Source: Cordia subcordata
Lineage: Eukaryota; Streptophyta; Magnoliopsida; Boraginales; Cordiaceae
Direction of reading: 5' to 3'
Assembly: GCA_028554755.1 (NCBI GenBank)
Contig: JAPTOF010000019.1
Span: forward strand, 4,846,001 to 4,910,000
DNA: 64,000 bases
This document shows positions 25,505 to 37,283 of the stretch, piece by piece. The notes under the pieces were generated by a model that was not told the origin of the DNA, did no database searches, and was given only the letters and a program-made list of their open reading frames with translations. The translations under genes were made by a program, and so were the position numbers. Position 1 is the stretch's first letter. Every line of letters starts with the position of its first letter.

Positions 25505-25760
25505 TTCATGTGCATGTCAAATATATATATACATATGCATGTAAAATAAACACACACACACACATACATACATACATACATATATATATATATATGCAAC
25601 TAAAATAAACACATATATATTAAAACACATATAATTATGCATAAATAGTTATAGACATATTAATGTCACATGTACATATACTATATACATACATACATGC
25701 TATATACATTACACATATACATATGATCGCATATTAACAATACGTATATACAAGTAAAAA
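25505..25760. repeat. CA/CATA/TA microsatellite cluster inside the MULE
   Basis: Compound simple repeats: CACACA near 25550, CATA units near 25563-25580, TA near 25580-25595, then further CATA/TACA runs to about 25720. Likely expanded by slippage after insertion. Confidence 0.8.
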
Positions 25761-25970
25761 TGAATATATAACAAATAAAAAAGCAAGATTTTAGAAAACC
25801 TACAAGTAAAAACACTTTCTTACGCGTGGGGCCAAACTTTTTTGCAAAAAAAAAAGGGCTGGGGGGTATTTTTTGGCTCAAAAATACTGCTGCAAGCGCG
25901 GTGAGGGGGGGTTTTCAGCACAGGTCGGGAAAAATGGGGAAGGGAAGGGGGTATTTAAAGCCAACAGAAA

Positions 25971-26084
25971 CGGTAGGTCACCTACCGTTCTGTAGGTGAC
26001 TTACCAAAAATCTTAATTACAATGGTTTTTTTTTTTTGAATTTTGTCAAATCCCGAGAAACGCGATTTCGGTAAGTCATCTACC
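25971..26084. repeat. Right subterminal palindrome array (three units)
   Basis: A perfect unit at 25971-25987 (CGGTAGGT-C-ACCTACCG), an imperfect one at 25992-26005 (GTAGGTGACTTACC) and a weaker one at 26069-26084. The first two reproduce the order and spacing of the first two units of the left array (perfect G-arm unit, then the same imperfect unit a few bases on), so the array is part of the extended inverted ends. Confidence 0.85.
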
Positions 26085-26090
26085 AAAATG

Positions 26091-26114
26091 GTAGAGTAAA
26101 ATTAAAAAATTTCT
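26091..26114 (-). repeat. Right terminal inverted repeat of the MULE
   Basis: Reverse complement matches the left TIR at 23 of 24 bases. It follows directly on the last palindrome and is followed immediately by the GCCTTGCCA duplication. Confidence 0.9.
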
Positions 26115-26123
26115 GCCTTGCCA
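26115..26123 (+). repeat. 9-bp target-site duplication, right copy
   Basis: GCCTTGCCA, identical to 18929-18937. It marks the right border of the insertion. Confidence 0.95.
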
Positions 26124-26683
26124 CCATGCCACGTCACCATTCCCCGAATTGACACATCTCTTGGCCACTGTTGGAGTCGTACAAATTTGACAACTTTTAA
26201 ATTTTTTTTTTTGAAAAAAAGGACTCAAAGGATAACAAACAAGTCAGCAGAGCAGCACACCGATCATTTGGTCAACGTTGAAACCGTCCTTAACCAACCA
26301 ATCAAACACCGACATGTCAGCATTAAAAAAGAATTATACAAAAAAAAAAAGAAAAAGAAAATGAGAAAAAGTGTGGGATGTTGGATGCTGATCATTCGGG
26401 CGCGTGAAGGGGCGTTAATAATGAACCGCCAATTTTAATTAATAGTTGGCTCCAAATGGGGAGTGGAGAATGGAGATGGTGTTGGGGGCATCTTTGCACT
26501 GTTGTAAAGCGACCCTCTTCTTCTCTCTCCTCTCTCTAGAAAATATCGTCTGCTCTTTTCCCTGAGATGTTGGAGAGTTTTTAATAAGCCATTAAATCAT
26601 CACCCACCTTCTTGTTTTTGGGTCAATTCTTTTCTCGTACTATCTCTTTTCAGGAAAAAAAAAGGAAAAAAGAAAAAAAAGCC
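26124..26683 (+). promoter_or_regulatory. Promoter and 5' leader region of the ACR gene
   Basis: Between the MULE and the ACR start codon. It contains a CT-rich stretch (about 26517-26540, CTTCTTCTCTCTCCTCTCTC), a common plant pyrimidine patch near transcription starts, then an A/G-rich leader before the ATG. The MULE ends only about 560 bp upstream of this ATG, so it may influence the promoter. Confidence 0.4.
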
Positions 26684-29379
26684 ATGGATGATGAGTACGC
26701 TAAACTTGTCAGGAGGATGAACCCACCCAGGTATTGTTTTATTCCTACAATTAAGCTTCTTCAATTTCTGATTTGTCTTCTTTTTTTGTTTTTCCCTTTC
26801 AATTTATCTGATTTGCTTCATATGTTATGTTAAATTAGAAATTAATTTTTGTTTTCTGTATGCGTTTCGTTTGTTCTCGATCTTAGCTTGTTTATCAAAT
26901 GGATTTTTTTTTGACAATTATTTTGAACAACAGAATAGAGAAATCTAAAGGGATTCAATATGTTGGTTAGTTAGTGTATCTGTTGCCGGGTTTGTATTAA
27001 AATAAGAAGAAAAAAAATTTGTATGTGTAGCTTAACTGGATATCTTGTAGGAATATTGAGCTTGGCTATTTTCCATTTGTTTTCCTTATAATTAGGTCTG
27101 GAAAAATAGTAAGGTATACGAAACTTCCGCTATGCGCGGGACTGTGGAAGAAGTCCAACAGAAAAGCTAGGGAGCAAAAGTTTTTTATGTATACGTAGAG
27201 TGCAGATCAATTTCCTTAATTGAACTAGTTAAAATGTTTTTAGTTTGTCCGTTATCGTAGTTTCGATGGAAAAGGGGGATGGAGACTGATGACATTACCT
27301 TTTTTCTTTACCCGACAAATAAACTTAAGATGAAATTTGCTAGAGGTAGGATGCTTTATTAAGTGAGCTCTCTTTGTTGTTTGCAGAGTTGTAATCGATA
27401 ACGATTCTTCTCAAGATGCAACCATTGTTCAGGTAAATGTAGGGCACGTCTATCGATTTAGGTATAGATTTACTTGAGTGATGGTAGGAATAACGAATCA
27501 GCGTGTCTTAATTTAGGTCGACAGTGTCAACAAGCATGGGATCCTTCTTGAAGTTGTGCAAGTTCTTACAGATTTGGATCTTGTTATCAAGAAAGCATAC
27601 ATCTCATCTGATGGGGGATGGTTCATGGATGGTATCTCTTTTTCATTTTCCTTGTTTAAATTTTGAAATATTCCTTTCTATTAGGCCGTCCCCTGAAGAG
27701 GTGTTCAGATACTTTAAAGGTAAAAATAAGAGGGATGGGGAGCAGGGGAACCTCTCCTTTGACAGAGAAATCATTTTACCTGATTTTCTTTTGTTGATGA
27801 TATTAATCTCCCTCAAACTGAATTTTCAGTTTTTAATGTGATTGATCGGGATGGGAAGAAAATCAGAGATGAGAAGATCATCAACCATATACAACAGGTA
27901 TATTATTATAGTTGATCAGATAGCTTTAATACATGTCGCAGCATGATGAGTTTAATATGCTCTTTACCCATGCTCAGAAGATAATTTGTTCATTCAATCC
28001 TCAGGTCTTGAGTTCTTCTCAAAAATATATTATTATCTATCCTTCAATGTGGAGTTTTGCCTCTTGACATGCCACTTTTGCTATTTTATAAAAGTTTGCT
28101 CTACGTTTTGCAGATACTTGAAAGTCATGATAGCTTGCTACCTTCTTTGAGAGGAACTGTGGGTTTGGTGCCCTCTGGAGAATACACTTCTATTGAATTA
28201 ACTGGAGCAGATAGGCCTGGTTTGGTGTCTGAAGTATGCGCCGTTCTTGCTGACCTTCACTGTAATGTGGTTAATGCTGAGATATGGGCACATAATGCTA
28301 GAGCTGCAGCAGTTGTCCATGTGACCGATAAGTCCACTGGTTGTGCAATTGAAGATCCAAAGCATCTTAACATAATACAAGAGCTGCTTTGCAATGTTCT
28401 TAAGGGAAACAATGATCTAAAGACCGCAATGATGAGACTTTCCCCTCCTGAGGCTACTCATAGGGAGAGAAGATTGCACCAGATCATGTTTGCCGACCGT
28501 GATTATGTAAGAGTTGGAAGAATGGAGAGCAACAAACTTGAGGATAGGCCTCATGTGACTGTGTTAAATTGCAGTGAAAAGGGTTACACTGTTATTACCA
28601 TGAGATCGAAAGATCGACCCAAACTCTTGTTCGATATCATCTGCACTCTAACAGACATGCAATATGTTGTCTTTCATGGAGTCGTCTATACAGGAAAGAT
28701 GGAAGCTTATCAGGTGAAACAGATTGATGTTTCTTAATTTCAAAGTTTCAGTTTTAAATTGAATTGGACACAACTTAATGAGGTTCATGTTGAATATTTG
28801 TATCCAACAGTATTTCTTTTACAGAGTCATGAAACCTTTTTGGTTGAAATGCAGGAATTCTATATTCGGCACGTTGATGGATTTCCTGTAAGCTCAGAAG
28901 CAGAACGAGAACGTCTCATGCAGTGCCTAGAAGCAGCCATTGAAAGGAGAGCCTCCGAGGTATTATTAAAAAGACAGCAAATCCAAATATAGTTACTGAA
29001 GATGATGCACTGAACTATGTGCCTGTCTGTGTAGGGACTGGAGCTAGAATTGTGTGCAGAAGATCGAGTTGGACTTCTGTCAGACATTACTAGGATATTC
29101 AGGGAAAATGGTCTCTCTGTAAGAAGAGCAGAGATTTCAACCAATGGCGGAAAAGCAAAAGACACTTTCTATGTCACTGATGTGTCTGGTAACTCGGTTG
29201 ACCCCAAGACAGTTGATTTGATCCGCCAACAGATTGGACATGGCACAATATTGCATGTTAAAGGAAATCTAAGTTCTTCAGCAAAGCCACCTGAGGAAAG
29301 TACGATTAGCTACCTTTTTGGTAACTTCTTTAAAGCTCGAAGTTTCCAGACTTTTAAATTGATTAAATCGTATTCCTAA
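26684..29379 (+). CDS. ACT-domain repeat protein, ACR4/ACR5-like
   Basis: Seven exons: 26684-26730, 27387-27432, 27517-27631, 27830-27897, 28114-28713, 28855-28959 and 29035-29379, giving 441 residues. The start [16 protein letters not shown] is characteristic of plant ACR proteins. Four ACT domains follow: about residues 32-90 ([20 protein letters not shown]), 111-170 ([20 protein letters not shown]), 240-310 ([20 protein letters not shown]) and 328-405 ([20 protein letters not shown]). ACT domains bind small ligands, often amino acids; ACR proteins resemble the bacterial GlnD uridylyltransferase only in these domains and have no known catalytic part. The C-terminus ([12 protein letters not shown], ending KSYS) fits the ACR4/ACR5 branch better than ACR3. 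Ligand and role are unproven. The exon 5 junction is clean, so frames reaching upstream of 28114 are intronic. Confidence 0.92.
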
Positions 29380-31607
29380 TAAGCGGAAGTACATAAAGCG
29401 GTATGAATAGCTAGCTCAGACAATTGGGTGTACAGACAGAAAAGAATTAGAAAAGAAGAGCCATATGCAAATGGTTGTGTCTCATGGTCATAGTGTATAG
29501 AATGGCTTGATCTTGTACAGAAGTCATGGAAGCTTATTATACCGTAAAAAGTGGTTAGCAGGGTGTAGTCTGTATATTTTGGATTGTAAATAGCTTTGTA
29601 CAGTGATATAGTATCAGGATTGTACAGATGCCTAAGGAATTTGTAAAGGTAGTTATACCATGGAAACAACTGTGAATATGTTATCATACGTAGAGAAATG
29701 TCTTGTGTTGGTATGTTAAATCTTGCACTACTGTTGTGTTTTTTCCGATTCTGACTGGCGAAGCCATATTTCAGTAGTTTATTATAACGTACTCGCGTCT
29801 CACGTGAGTGACGGTAGTTTTTAAACAAAAATGGTTAATTTTTAATAGAAATGGCTAAAAGAATTAATGGTATATAACAATTAATAGTTTAAAAATCAAA
29901 AAATTCTCTCAAATTTTAAGAATCAAAATGACCCAGGTGTCATGGTTTAGGGAGTTTTCAAAGAATTAACTCCACATTAAAGTAATAATCTGACTCTCTT
30001 TTTTTCGTTATTATGTCTATCTGTTAATATTGGATGACGTGTAAATTATTCAAGGGACTAATAAACTTTTAATTTTAACGCAAAGCTCAAAAGTCAAATC
30101 TATCGAATATTGGCACTTTTAGATATGTCAGGTCAAGAGAATAAGAATGGCTTTTTAGTTTCTTGCTCATTGTTTAGAAGATGACAGACGAAGACGAGGC
30201 TTTTCTAGTATTCCAAACGTAAGGCGCATATTTTACTAATTTGTTTTTAATTACTCCAACTATAACTATAACAATTATAACAAGAACATATAGGAAAACT
30301 AATAAGCTAATTATCAAAAAAAAAAAAAAATTATTTTTCTAAACTTAAGTAAAAGTGCGTACTTGATTCCTAAACTTGCGAAATCACCTCCTGCACACTC
30401 AGAAAATAAGCTCGAACACCCCATTTTATCAATGCTGTTAAAAAAAAATAACAGAAGTCATAAAATGACTTTCATACTTGCATATAAATCTATATTTTGC
30501 CCAAATTTTGACAAGCCCAAATGCAATCCACCAATCTATTAACCCCAATTCTTGCCCCGCTTGAATTACCAAATTAAAATACCCCAAATCCTAACTCTCC
30601 TTAAAATGAATGACTAGTGGCTGAGATTCATTAGCGGAAGAAGAGTCAACAGTGGGGATGCATGAATTTTCCACTAGCTCTCCGGCGCTGCAAAGCAAAT
30701 CTGTTATTCGTGGTGGGGGAATTCTTTCTTAGGTGGGTTTCTTGCTTTGAGTACTGCCCTATCCATAAATGGGGAACTTTGAGAGGCAGCCTCTAGTAGT
30801 TTCACCCCAAGAGTTCCCGATTTCCATGGCCCCAAGACCATCAAACATGCAACGGTTCATGCACAAGCCGAGAACAAATCCTTCACGTTTGAACTTTGTT
30901 ACCTTGAGAGATGTTTACAATAAAGAATAGTTTGAGTCATAGTGAAAAAATCAACAGAAGTTAAGGCAAGAAACTCATTTAAGAAAAGCAAGAAACTCAT
31001 TGGGCTTCGTAGATCACATCAGCGAGGAGTGAGGAGTATTTTGGTGAGTCTTTGCTGTTATGTTTCGCCGTCAAAAAAGTCGCTAGAGAAGGGAGGAACC
31101 CATCGGGTCTTCTAGGTGACGGGGTAAGGCTTTTTTGGCGTTTGATCGAAGAAAAAAATCTTCCTGGGCGGGTCGTCGAAGGGAGGAGAATATTTTTCCG
31201 TTGATCATTCATTTGGTGGATGCCCAAACTCAAGAACTAGTCGAGTCAGGCGAGAAGTAATTTGGGTTGCCCAGCTGTGATGTCGGGTCAAGAAGAAGGC
31301 CGGCAACATATATACATATAAATATATTATGGTATTTAAATAAAGATAAAGGGACAATATTGTCCAAGATGATACTTCTCCCAAAAGTTATTTTTCTAAA
31401 ATCTCAATACACTCGCGTATATAGTAAAGAAGTATGAGTTTATTTTTAAAATGTACAAAGGATGGTTAGGAAGTTTTGTGAGTTATGGGATTAAATGTGT
31501 CATTTTGCCTAAATTCAAAAGATAATACGCCTATCTGCTTGAAAAGAAACAAAAAAAAGAAAAGAAAAAAAGAAATTGTAACTGGCGGGAGCTCAAGGAC
31601 CCTTTGA
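29380..31607. other. ACR 3' region and intergenic DNA, possible non-autonomous element
   Basis: After the ACR 3' UTR there is no coding region I trust. The ends of about 30330-31510 look loosely inverted: TTTCTAAACTTAAGTAAAAG at the left, and on the other strand TTGAATTTAGGCAAAATGAC at the right. That layout resembles non-autonomous DNA elements with conserved ends, but identity is low and no target duplication was found. Confidence 0.3.
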
Positions 31608-33701
31608 ATGCTAAAATCTCACCCGTTGGTATACAACCCAATGAGGCGTTCAGCGGGCGAGTTGGCGAGTCAAATAAGCCGAGCTCTGATTTCAGCATCC
31701 AACCAAACGATCCCATCTCGGACATGGACGCCGTCACTGGAGCAAACTCTTCACCGGATCGGCTGCCGCGACTCACTGAGCTCGAAACTCGTGGCCAGGG
31801 TCATCGATCCTTTTCTCCTCAACCACCAATCTCTCGCTCTCGGCTTCTTCAACTGGGCCTCTCAACAGCCCAACTTCTCCCACACCTCCCTCACCTACCA
31901 ATCCATCCTCAAATCTCTCTCCATTTCCCGCCAATTCAGCGCCGTCCAAAAGCTGTTAAGAGTCGTTAAATCCCAGAACATTCGCCTCCATCCTTCCGTT
32001 CATCGCTCCGTTATTGCTTCACTGATCATCGGGAAGAAAGCCCACATCGCGTTTTCGATTTTCAGTGAGGTTAATTCCGTAATTACTGAGATCGGACCTG
32101 AAACTTGTAATGCTCTTCTCGCCGCTTTGTCTTCTGAGGGAAATCTAAGTTGTGCTAAAAATGTGTTTGATGAAATGATTCAGAGAGGTGTTAGATTGAG
32201 CACACTTGGTTTTGGCGTTTTGATTTGGCGGTATTCTGGAAATTTTGGACTTGGTAAGGCTTTGGATTTGCTGGATGAGGTCCGGAAGAATGATTTTGTA
32301 GGGATTAATGGGTCAATAGTGGCGGTTTTGGTCGTTCAAGGACTGTGTTCCTGGGGAAGGGCAATAGAGGGCGTCCAGGCATTGGACGAGTTGAGGAACA
32401 GGGAATGTAAACCTGATTTTATGGCTTATAGAATTGTGGCGGAGGCGTTAAGGGAGAAGGGTGATGTGGCTAATGTGGAAATGGTGTTGAAGAAGAAGCG
32501 GAAGCTAGGCGTGGCTCCACGGGCTAATGACTATAGAGATTTCATTTTTTCTTTAATTTCGGAGAGACTACTTTGTGAAGCAAAGGGGTTAGGTGAGGTT
32601 ATTATTAGTGGGGATTTCCCGGTCGAGGATGATGTTCTCAATGCACTGATAGGATCCGTTTCAAGTATTGATCCATGTTGTGCACTATCGTTTTTCAAGT
32701 ACATGCTTAGGAAAGAAAGATTTCCTACGCTTCTTACGTTGATCAACTTGAGCAGGAACTTCATTAAACACGAGAAAGTTGATGACTTGCTGGAAATTTA
32801 CAATGATTTGTCTGCCAGAGATTTCTTTAAAGATGGTGAGAGCTACAATGTGATGGTTTCGTTCATGTGCAAGGCCGGGAGAGTGAGGGAAGCTTACCAG
32901 GCTCTTCAGGAAATAAAGAAGAAAGGAATACATCCAGATGTATCAACTTATAATGCTCTTCTGGAAGCTTGCTGTAGAGAAGAGTTGATTCGCCCTGCTA
33001 AACTCCTGTGGGATGAGATGTTTGCCAATAGGTGCCTTGGTAATTTGAAGACGTACAATATTCTTATCGCGAAGTTCTCTGCAATAGGTGATGTTGAAGA
33101 GGCTTACAGACTGTTCCATCACATGTTAGGAAAAGATATACAGCCTGACTCGAACACATACATATCCCTCCTCGAAGGGCTCTGCAAGGCAAAGGATCTG
33201 GAAACCGCTCTCCAAGTGTTCAACGATTATGTTGAACAGGATATGGCATTAGCACAGACTGTACTGCGGCCATTTATCCTTTGTCTATGTAAAGAAGGTA
33301 TTTATACGACTTGCAATGAAACTTCTGTTTTTGTTGCATCTACTGCCTCTCACTGAGTTTTGGTGATTTACGCAGGTTATGCTGTTCCTGCTTCAAAGCT
33401 ACTTCGTCATTGCAATTGTGGCACAAAACATCTAGACTGCCACACGATGTTGCTGAAACTATTAGCGACTGCTGGGGAGGTGTCATTGGCTGTGGAACAC
33501 GTAGAATGGGTCGGACAAAAATGGCCTCTTGGGTTGCATGCTCTACACTCTGAACTATCATCATCACTCAAGTCCTCACCGGAACTGGATCAGATACTCG
33601 AGTTTTGTGAAGAGCTAAAGCAAAATAGTTCCAATTCCTGGGAGTGTTTCGTGCATGGACCTGCTTCGCAATATCACTATATGGTTCCAAGGGTGCATTG
33701 A
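31608..33701 (+). CDS. Pentatricopeptide repeat (PPR) protein, probably organellar
   Basis: Two exons, 31608-33297 and 33376-33701, joined in phase (G plus GT gives glycine) to 671 residues. Degenerate 35-residue helical repeats fill most of the protein; clear ones are YNVMVSFMCKAGRVREAYQA with DVSTYNALLEACCREELIRP after it, then TYNILIAKFSAIGDVEEAYR and TYISLLEGLCKAKDLETALQ. This is the P-class pattern without E or DYW domains. Such proteins bind organellar RNA. The N-terminus (MRRSAGELASQISRAL...) is rich in Arg, Ser and Ala with no acidic cluster, suggesting mitochondrial or plastid import. The first ATG is used, though Met-12 (31641) is an equally good start. RNA target unknown. Confidence 0.9.
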
Positions 33702-34682
33702 TGTTTTTAGAACTATCTATGCATTCTCCTCGCTATGCTGTCGTATCCTTAACGTAATAATGTCGTCTAAACATGTTACAAATTGCTATGTCCGCAGCTA
33801 ACTTATTTGTTGTACAGTCACACCTGGCCGTTAACATATACCGTGAAGATTGCTACGGGCTAACATTAGTGTCTGCACAAGCATAAACAACGGTAACGGC
33901 ATGTTGATCATCGAACCATTGAGAAATTTACTAATGAGCATTTGAATGCCAAAATTTGCCCAAAACCGGATGCTACCATACGCAAGTGGCAATTTACTTT
34001 GCCACACAAGGCATCCCATTATTGATTAATCTGCACTCGATCATGCTGCAAATCCACTACTCTTGTATTAATCGGATATATAGTTCCATGTCAAGTGATC
34101 CTTCACCTTTAGGTGCTACTATACAAGGGTCAAGAACTTACGGCAAAAATGTGTCCCAGTCTAAAAATGGGAAAGATAATTCGGACGACCAGACCCGTCC
34201 ATGTTAGAAAAAAAATGCTCAACTCTGATGTCTTGCATAGCAGAAGAAAAATAACCATCCAGTGACACTTGCCAAACACCACCACCCCTCTATTTGCACC
34301 ATATCCCAAAGGGGGCAAAAGGTTCACATTATCTGCTTACGATCCAGTAATTTAAGCTGAGGTTTTTTTGAGCTTTGTCAAAATTCAAACGCACATGTAA
34401 GAAAGCATTTCCAAACGACTGGATCAATGGTAGACCGTGACCTGACAGTAATCATCCTAGCGGCAATCACAAGATAAATGCATATTTGTGAAAGTTTGCA
34501 CTTAGGCTTAGCTGAATTGCTCTAGAAATCTTCTTAATATTCAAAACTCGACGATTATGTCTACCAAAAACAGCACATTAAAGCAGATATCATAATAATC
34601 TGAACACAACAAAGGAAGACCAAAAATTTTAGTTGTCTCTATCCTCAAGGAGCTCAAAAAGTAAGACAACAATATAACACTA
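33702..34682. other. Shared 3' flanks of the PPR and eL8 genes
   Basis: The PPR gene (+) and the eL8 gene (-) converge here, so this holds both 3' UTRs. Nothing else recognised. Confidence 0.5.
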
Positions 34683-36891
34683 TTAAGACATCCTCTGAGC
34701 AGCCTCCTTGGCAAGAAGCCTTTCTTTGGCTTTGGTCTTGGCCTGTGATTTGGAACCCATGATTCCTCCGCCCCACTTCTTTTTGTTCTCCTCAAATTTG
34801 TCATTGAAGTTGGCCTGACATAGGCGCAAGCAACACACAGATGAGATAAATAAACTAACAAACACTACAATGGTCAATAATTAATCAAATAAACCTTGAG
34901 CTCACCTTGATAGCCTCCAAAATTCTGCTGAACTCTAGCTTATCTTCATTCTTCACGGATGTCAAGCACAAAGCAGAGGCAGTTTTCTTATGGACAATCT
35001 GACAGAAAGGCACAGGTGTAGTTTCGTTAGTATCAAGAGAAAAACATTCATGAGCATGCCCTACTAGTGCAAACCAACAATAACTTACAGATCCCAGTCT
35101 TGCTTTTCCCTTGACAATGCAGTAAGGGATCTCCATTTTCCTGCACAAGGCAGGAAGCCAGACAACCAACTCGATAGGGTCTACATCGTGTGCAATGACC
35201 ACCAACTGAGCTTTGTTCTGTAAAGATTGTACGAATCAGAAACAGATTTAAGCTTTCACAAGAGAAGCACATTAGATAAAGCACTGTATTAGAAATAAAT
35301 TAAGAAAAAGGATACCTGCTCAACAAGGTAGGTCACATGCTTCAGACCGTATTTGACAACAATAGGCTTCTTAGCCTCGACGGTCTTCCCCTCAGCCTCA
35401 GCCTGAGCCCTTTTCAGAAGGCGCTCCTTCTTAGCAGCCTTGTCTTCAGGCCGGTACTTCAAAAGAATCTTGAAAAGATTTGTTGCTGCACATTCAAAGA
35501 GCTAATTGAAATTCAAATAACTCATAAATTCAGGAACTACACATATCTTGTTACTTGATTCCGGATGCAAGACAGTTTGAATTGCACAATTATCACAAAG
35601 AAAACAGAGCTAATGGAGAGTGCACACTAATGCTTCGTCATGTCCTATATATCAAAATGTGAACTATCCCCCCTGGGCCAGCTAATCTATTACTGTCTAT
35701 GCACTGATGGATAGATAATTCAGCTTAAACTAATGTCAATCCACACAATACTGCACAAAGACTGTCAGCCCTTTGAAAGCAAAGGCATACAAGCTCTTAA
35801 CGCAAAAATAATGATTAAACCAAACTGCCGTTACAGGTAAAACTTCAAATTAAACAACAGGAGACATAGGCTACTTACACTCCATGACCTCTTTCTTATC
35901 AAAAACATTATTAATGGGACAATCAAATGTCAATCCACATATTTAAGCAGCTCAGTTGTATAGGGACCATAATACCAGCAAACACACTAATGCTTGCAGC
36001 ATTCATCATTCTTTTGGTTTGTAACTGACCTACGCTCTACAGACAGAACTGGTGTTTGACAATCTATATTCATATTTAAAATGCACATATATGTTTTCCA
36101 ATATATTAACACTCAGGACAATACTACAACCATTTAAACATTTAATTAATTTGCGCAAGACAAGACAATGACAGTAAGAAGCTCCTGTATTCACAACATA
36201 CACCTTGTTAAACAACCAAAAGCATCCTGCAGATTTGCCTGTTATTGACATAGCACACCCTTGACATAAAAGATCATACGACATGTTTCGGGAAAGCAAT
36301 ACAAAATTCATAGAATACATCAATATAAGGGCTAAGCCATATAGGATAGACCCGAAGTGCCATTCCCAAACAGATAGCGGAAATTCGGGCACCGGGCTGC
36401 CTGCCTCTCTCTATATATGGATGAAATCACAAGCTCAGTTACGTAGTAAGGACATGTTTGGTATTCTTACTACAGATAACAAACCCGTGGCTATAATATC
36501 ATAAAAATCAAGTGACGAGCATAAAATCATTCACTTCCAGATAGTAAATCATAAAGCAAAACACAACAAGAAAATATGAAGAAAAAAAAACAGAAATGTT
36601 TTAACTAACCGAGGTTCTTGTCGAGGGTTTTGGAGAACTGGTTGAGGGCAGGAGGGACCTTGAGGCGCTGCTTGAGGATCATCTTCTTCCTCTGGATGCG
36701 TACATTCTGCGGCCATTTGATGAACCTGGTGAGATCCTTCTTCGGCGGCAATGCTCCTCCGATTCCGAACTGCTTCGGCCGCTTCTCGAAAAGCGGATTC
36801 ACCACCTTATCCGCCTTCTTCTTCGCTGCTGCTACCTTTACACCTTTCTTTGGACCCTATAACATATTCATACACAAACACACACACACAC

Positions 36892-36966
<75 letters not shown>

Positions 36967-37048
36967 AATGGAAAACCGGAAGTGTTCAATCAAATGCAGA
37001 GATAAGAGAAGCGCAGGACGAGGAGGAGTATGGTGGCGGACGAACCAT
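34683..37048 (-). CDS. RPL7A: Cytosolic 60S ribosomal protein eL8 (L7a)
   Basis: Six coding exons in minus order: 37048-37046 (the start codon alone), 36856-36610, 35485-35316, 35217-35089, 34998-34906 and 34814-34683, totalling 257 residues, the usual plant length. Recognisable text includes [40 protein letters not shown], the L7Ae/L30e RNA-binding core ([38 protein letters not shown]) and the end [20 protein letters not shown]. It is a structural part of the large ribosomal subunit. The Met-only first exon is inferred because exon 2 reads [11 protein letters not shown] from its acceptor with no ATG; ATG at 37048-37046 followed directly by GT fits best, though the donor (GTTCGT) is weak. The first intron contains a long TA microsatellite; intron 2 is about 1.1 kb. 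Confidence 0.93.
36885..36962. repeat. Compound CA/TA microsatellite in eL8 intron 1
   Basis: CACACA from about 36879, then TATA runs from about 36893 to 36959 with one TATG interruption each side. It lies in the first intron, only about 85 bp from the inferred start codon. The open frames in both directions here are artefacts of the repeat. Confidence 0.95.
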
Positions 37049-37075
37049 TTCGGAGCGGTTTGGGAACGGCGAGGT

Positions 37076-37283
37076 GAAACCCTAATGGTGCTGCTGCTGC
37101 TGTATGGCAAACCCTACGAAATGAAGAAGTGTGCGCGTGTTGCGAGGTTTATGTAACTGCTTTGATGGGCGCTTGTGTTGCTTAACCTAGCTACCTAGGC
37201 CCAGTCCAGACACTTTACCTGGGCCTATTTATGCTAACATGCATTATTTTGCACTGTCTTGGCCCAATGTTTTAAATTGGGCT
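37076..37283 (-). promoter_or_regulatory. eL8 promoter: telo-box and site II motifs
   Basis: Upstream of the eL8 start on the minus strand is TTAGGGTTTC (plus 37076-37085), a telo-box, followed by several site II type motifs (TGGGCC/T in either orientation) at 37198-37203, 37220-37225, 37261-37266 and 37278-37283. Telo-box plus site II elements, bound by TCP factors among others, are the established signature of plant ribosomal-protein promoters, so this supports the inferred start. Confidence 0.7.

Larger units (their letters stand above)
18938..26114. mobile_element. Complete-ended Mutator-like element (MULE) carrying a PMD gene
   Basis: 7177-bp element bounded by a perfect 9-bp duplication and by 24-bp terminal inverted repeats that differ only at the outermost base. 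Inside, from left to right: a subterminal palindrome array (19023-19223), a mudrA-type transposase on the + strand with several disabling changes (19424-21984), a plant-mobile-domain gene on the - strand, also disabled (22321-24771), an AT-rich block with degenerate tandem repeats (about 24865-25370), microsatellites (about 25540-25700), and a second palindrome array (25971-26084). The two genes converge tail to tail. Intact ends beside broken genes suggest the copy was, or could still be, mobilised in trans; that is inference. Confidence 0.93.

Noticed and set aside
31604..31969. 121-codon frame overlapping the start of the PPR gene
   Set aside because: It is the alternative frame of the PPR exon; only the PPR frame continues with recognisable repeats.
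36751..37110. Overlapping frames with long Ile-Tyr runs
   Set aside because: They are translations of the TA microsatellite in eL8 intron 1.
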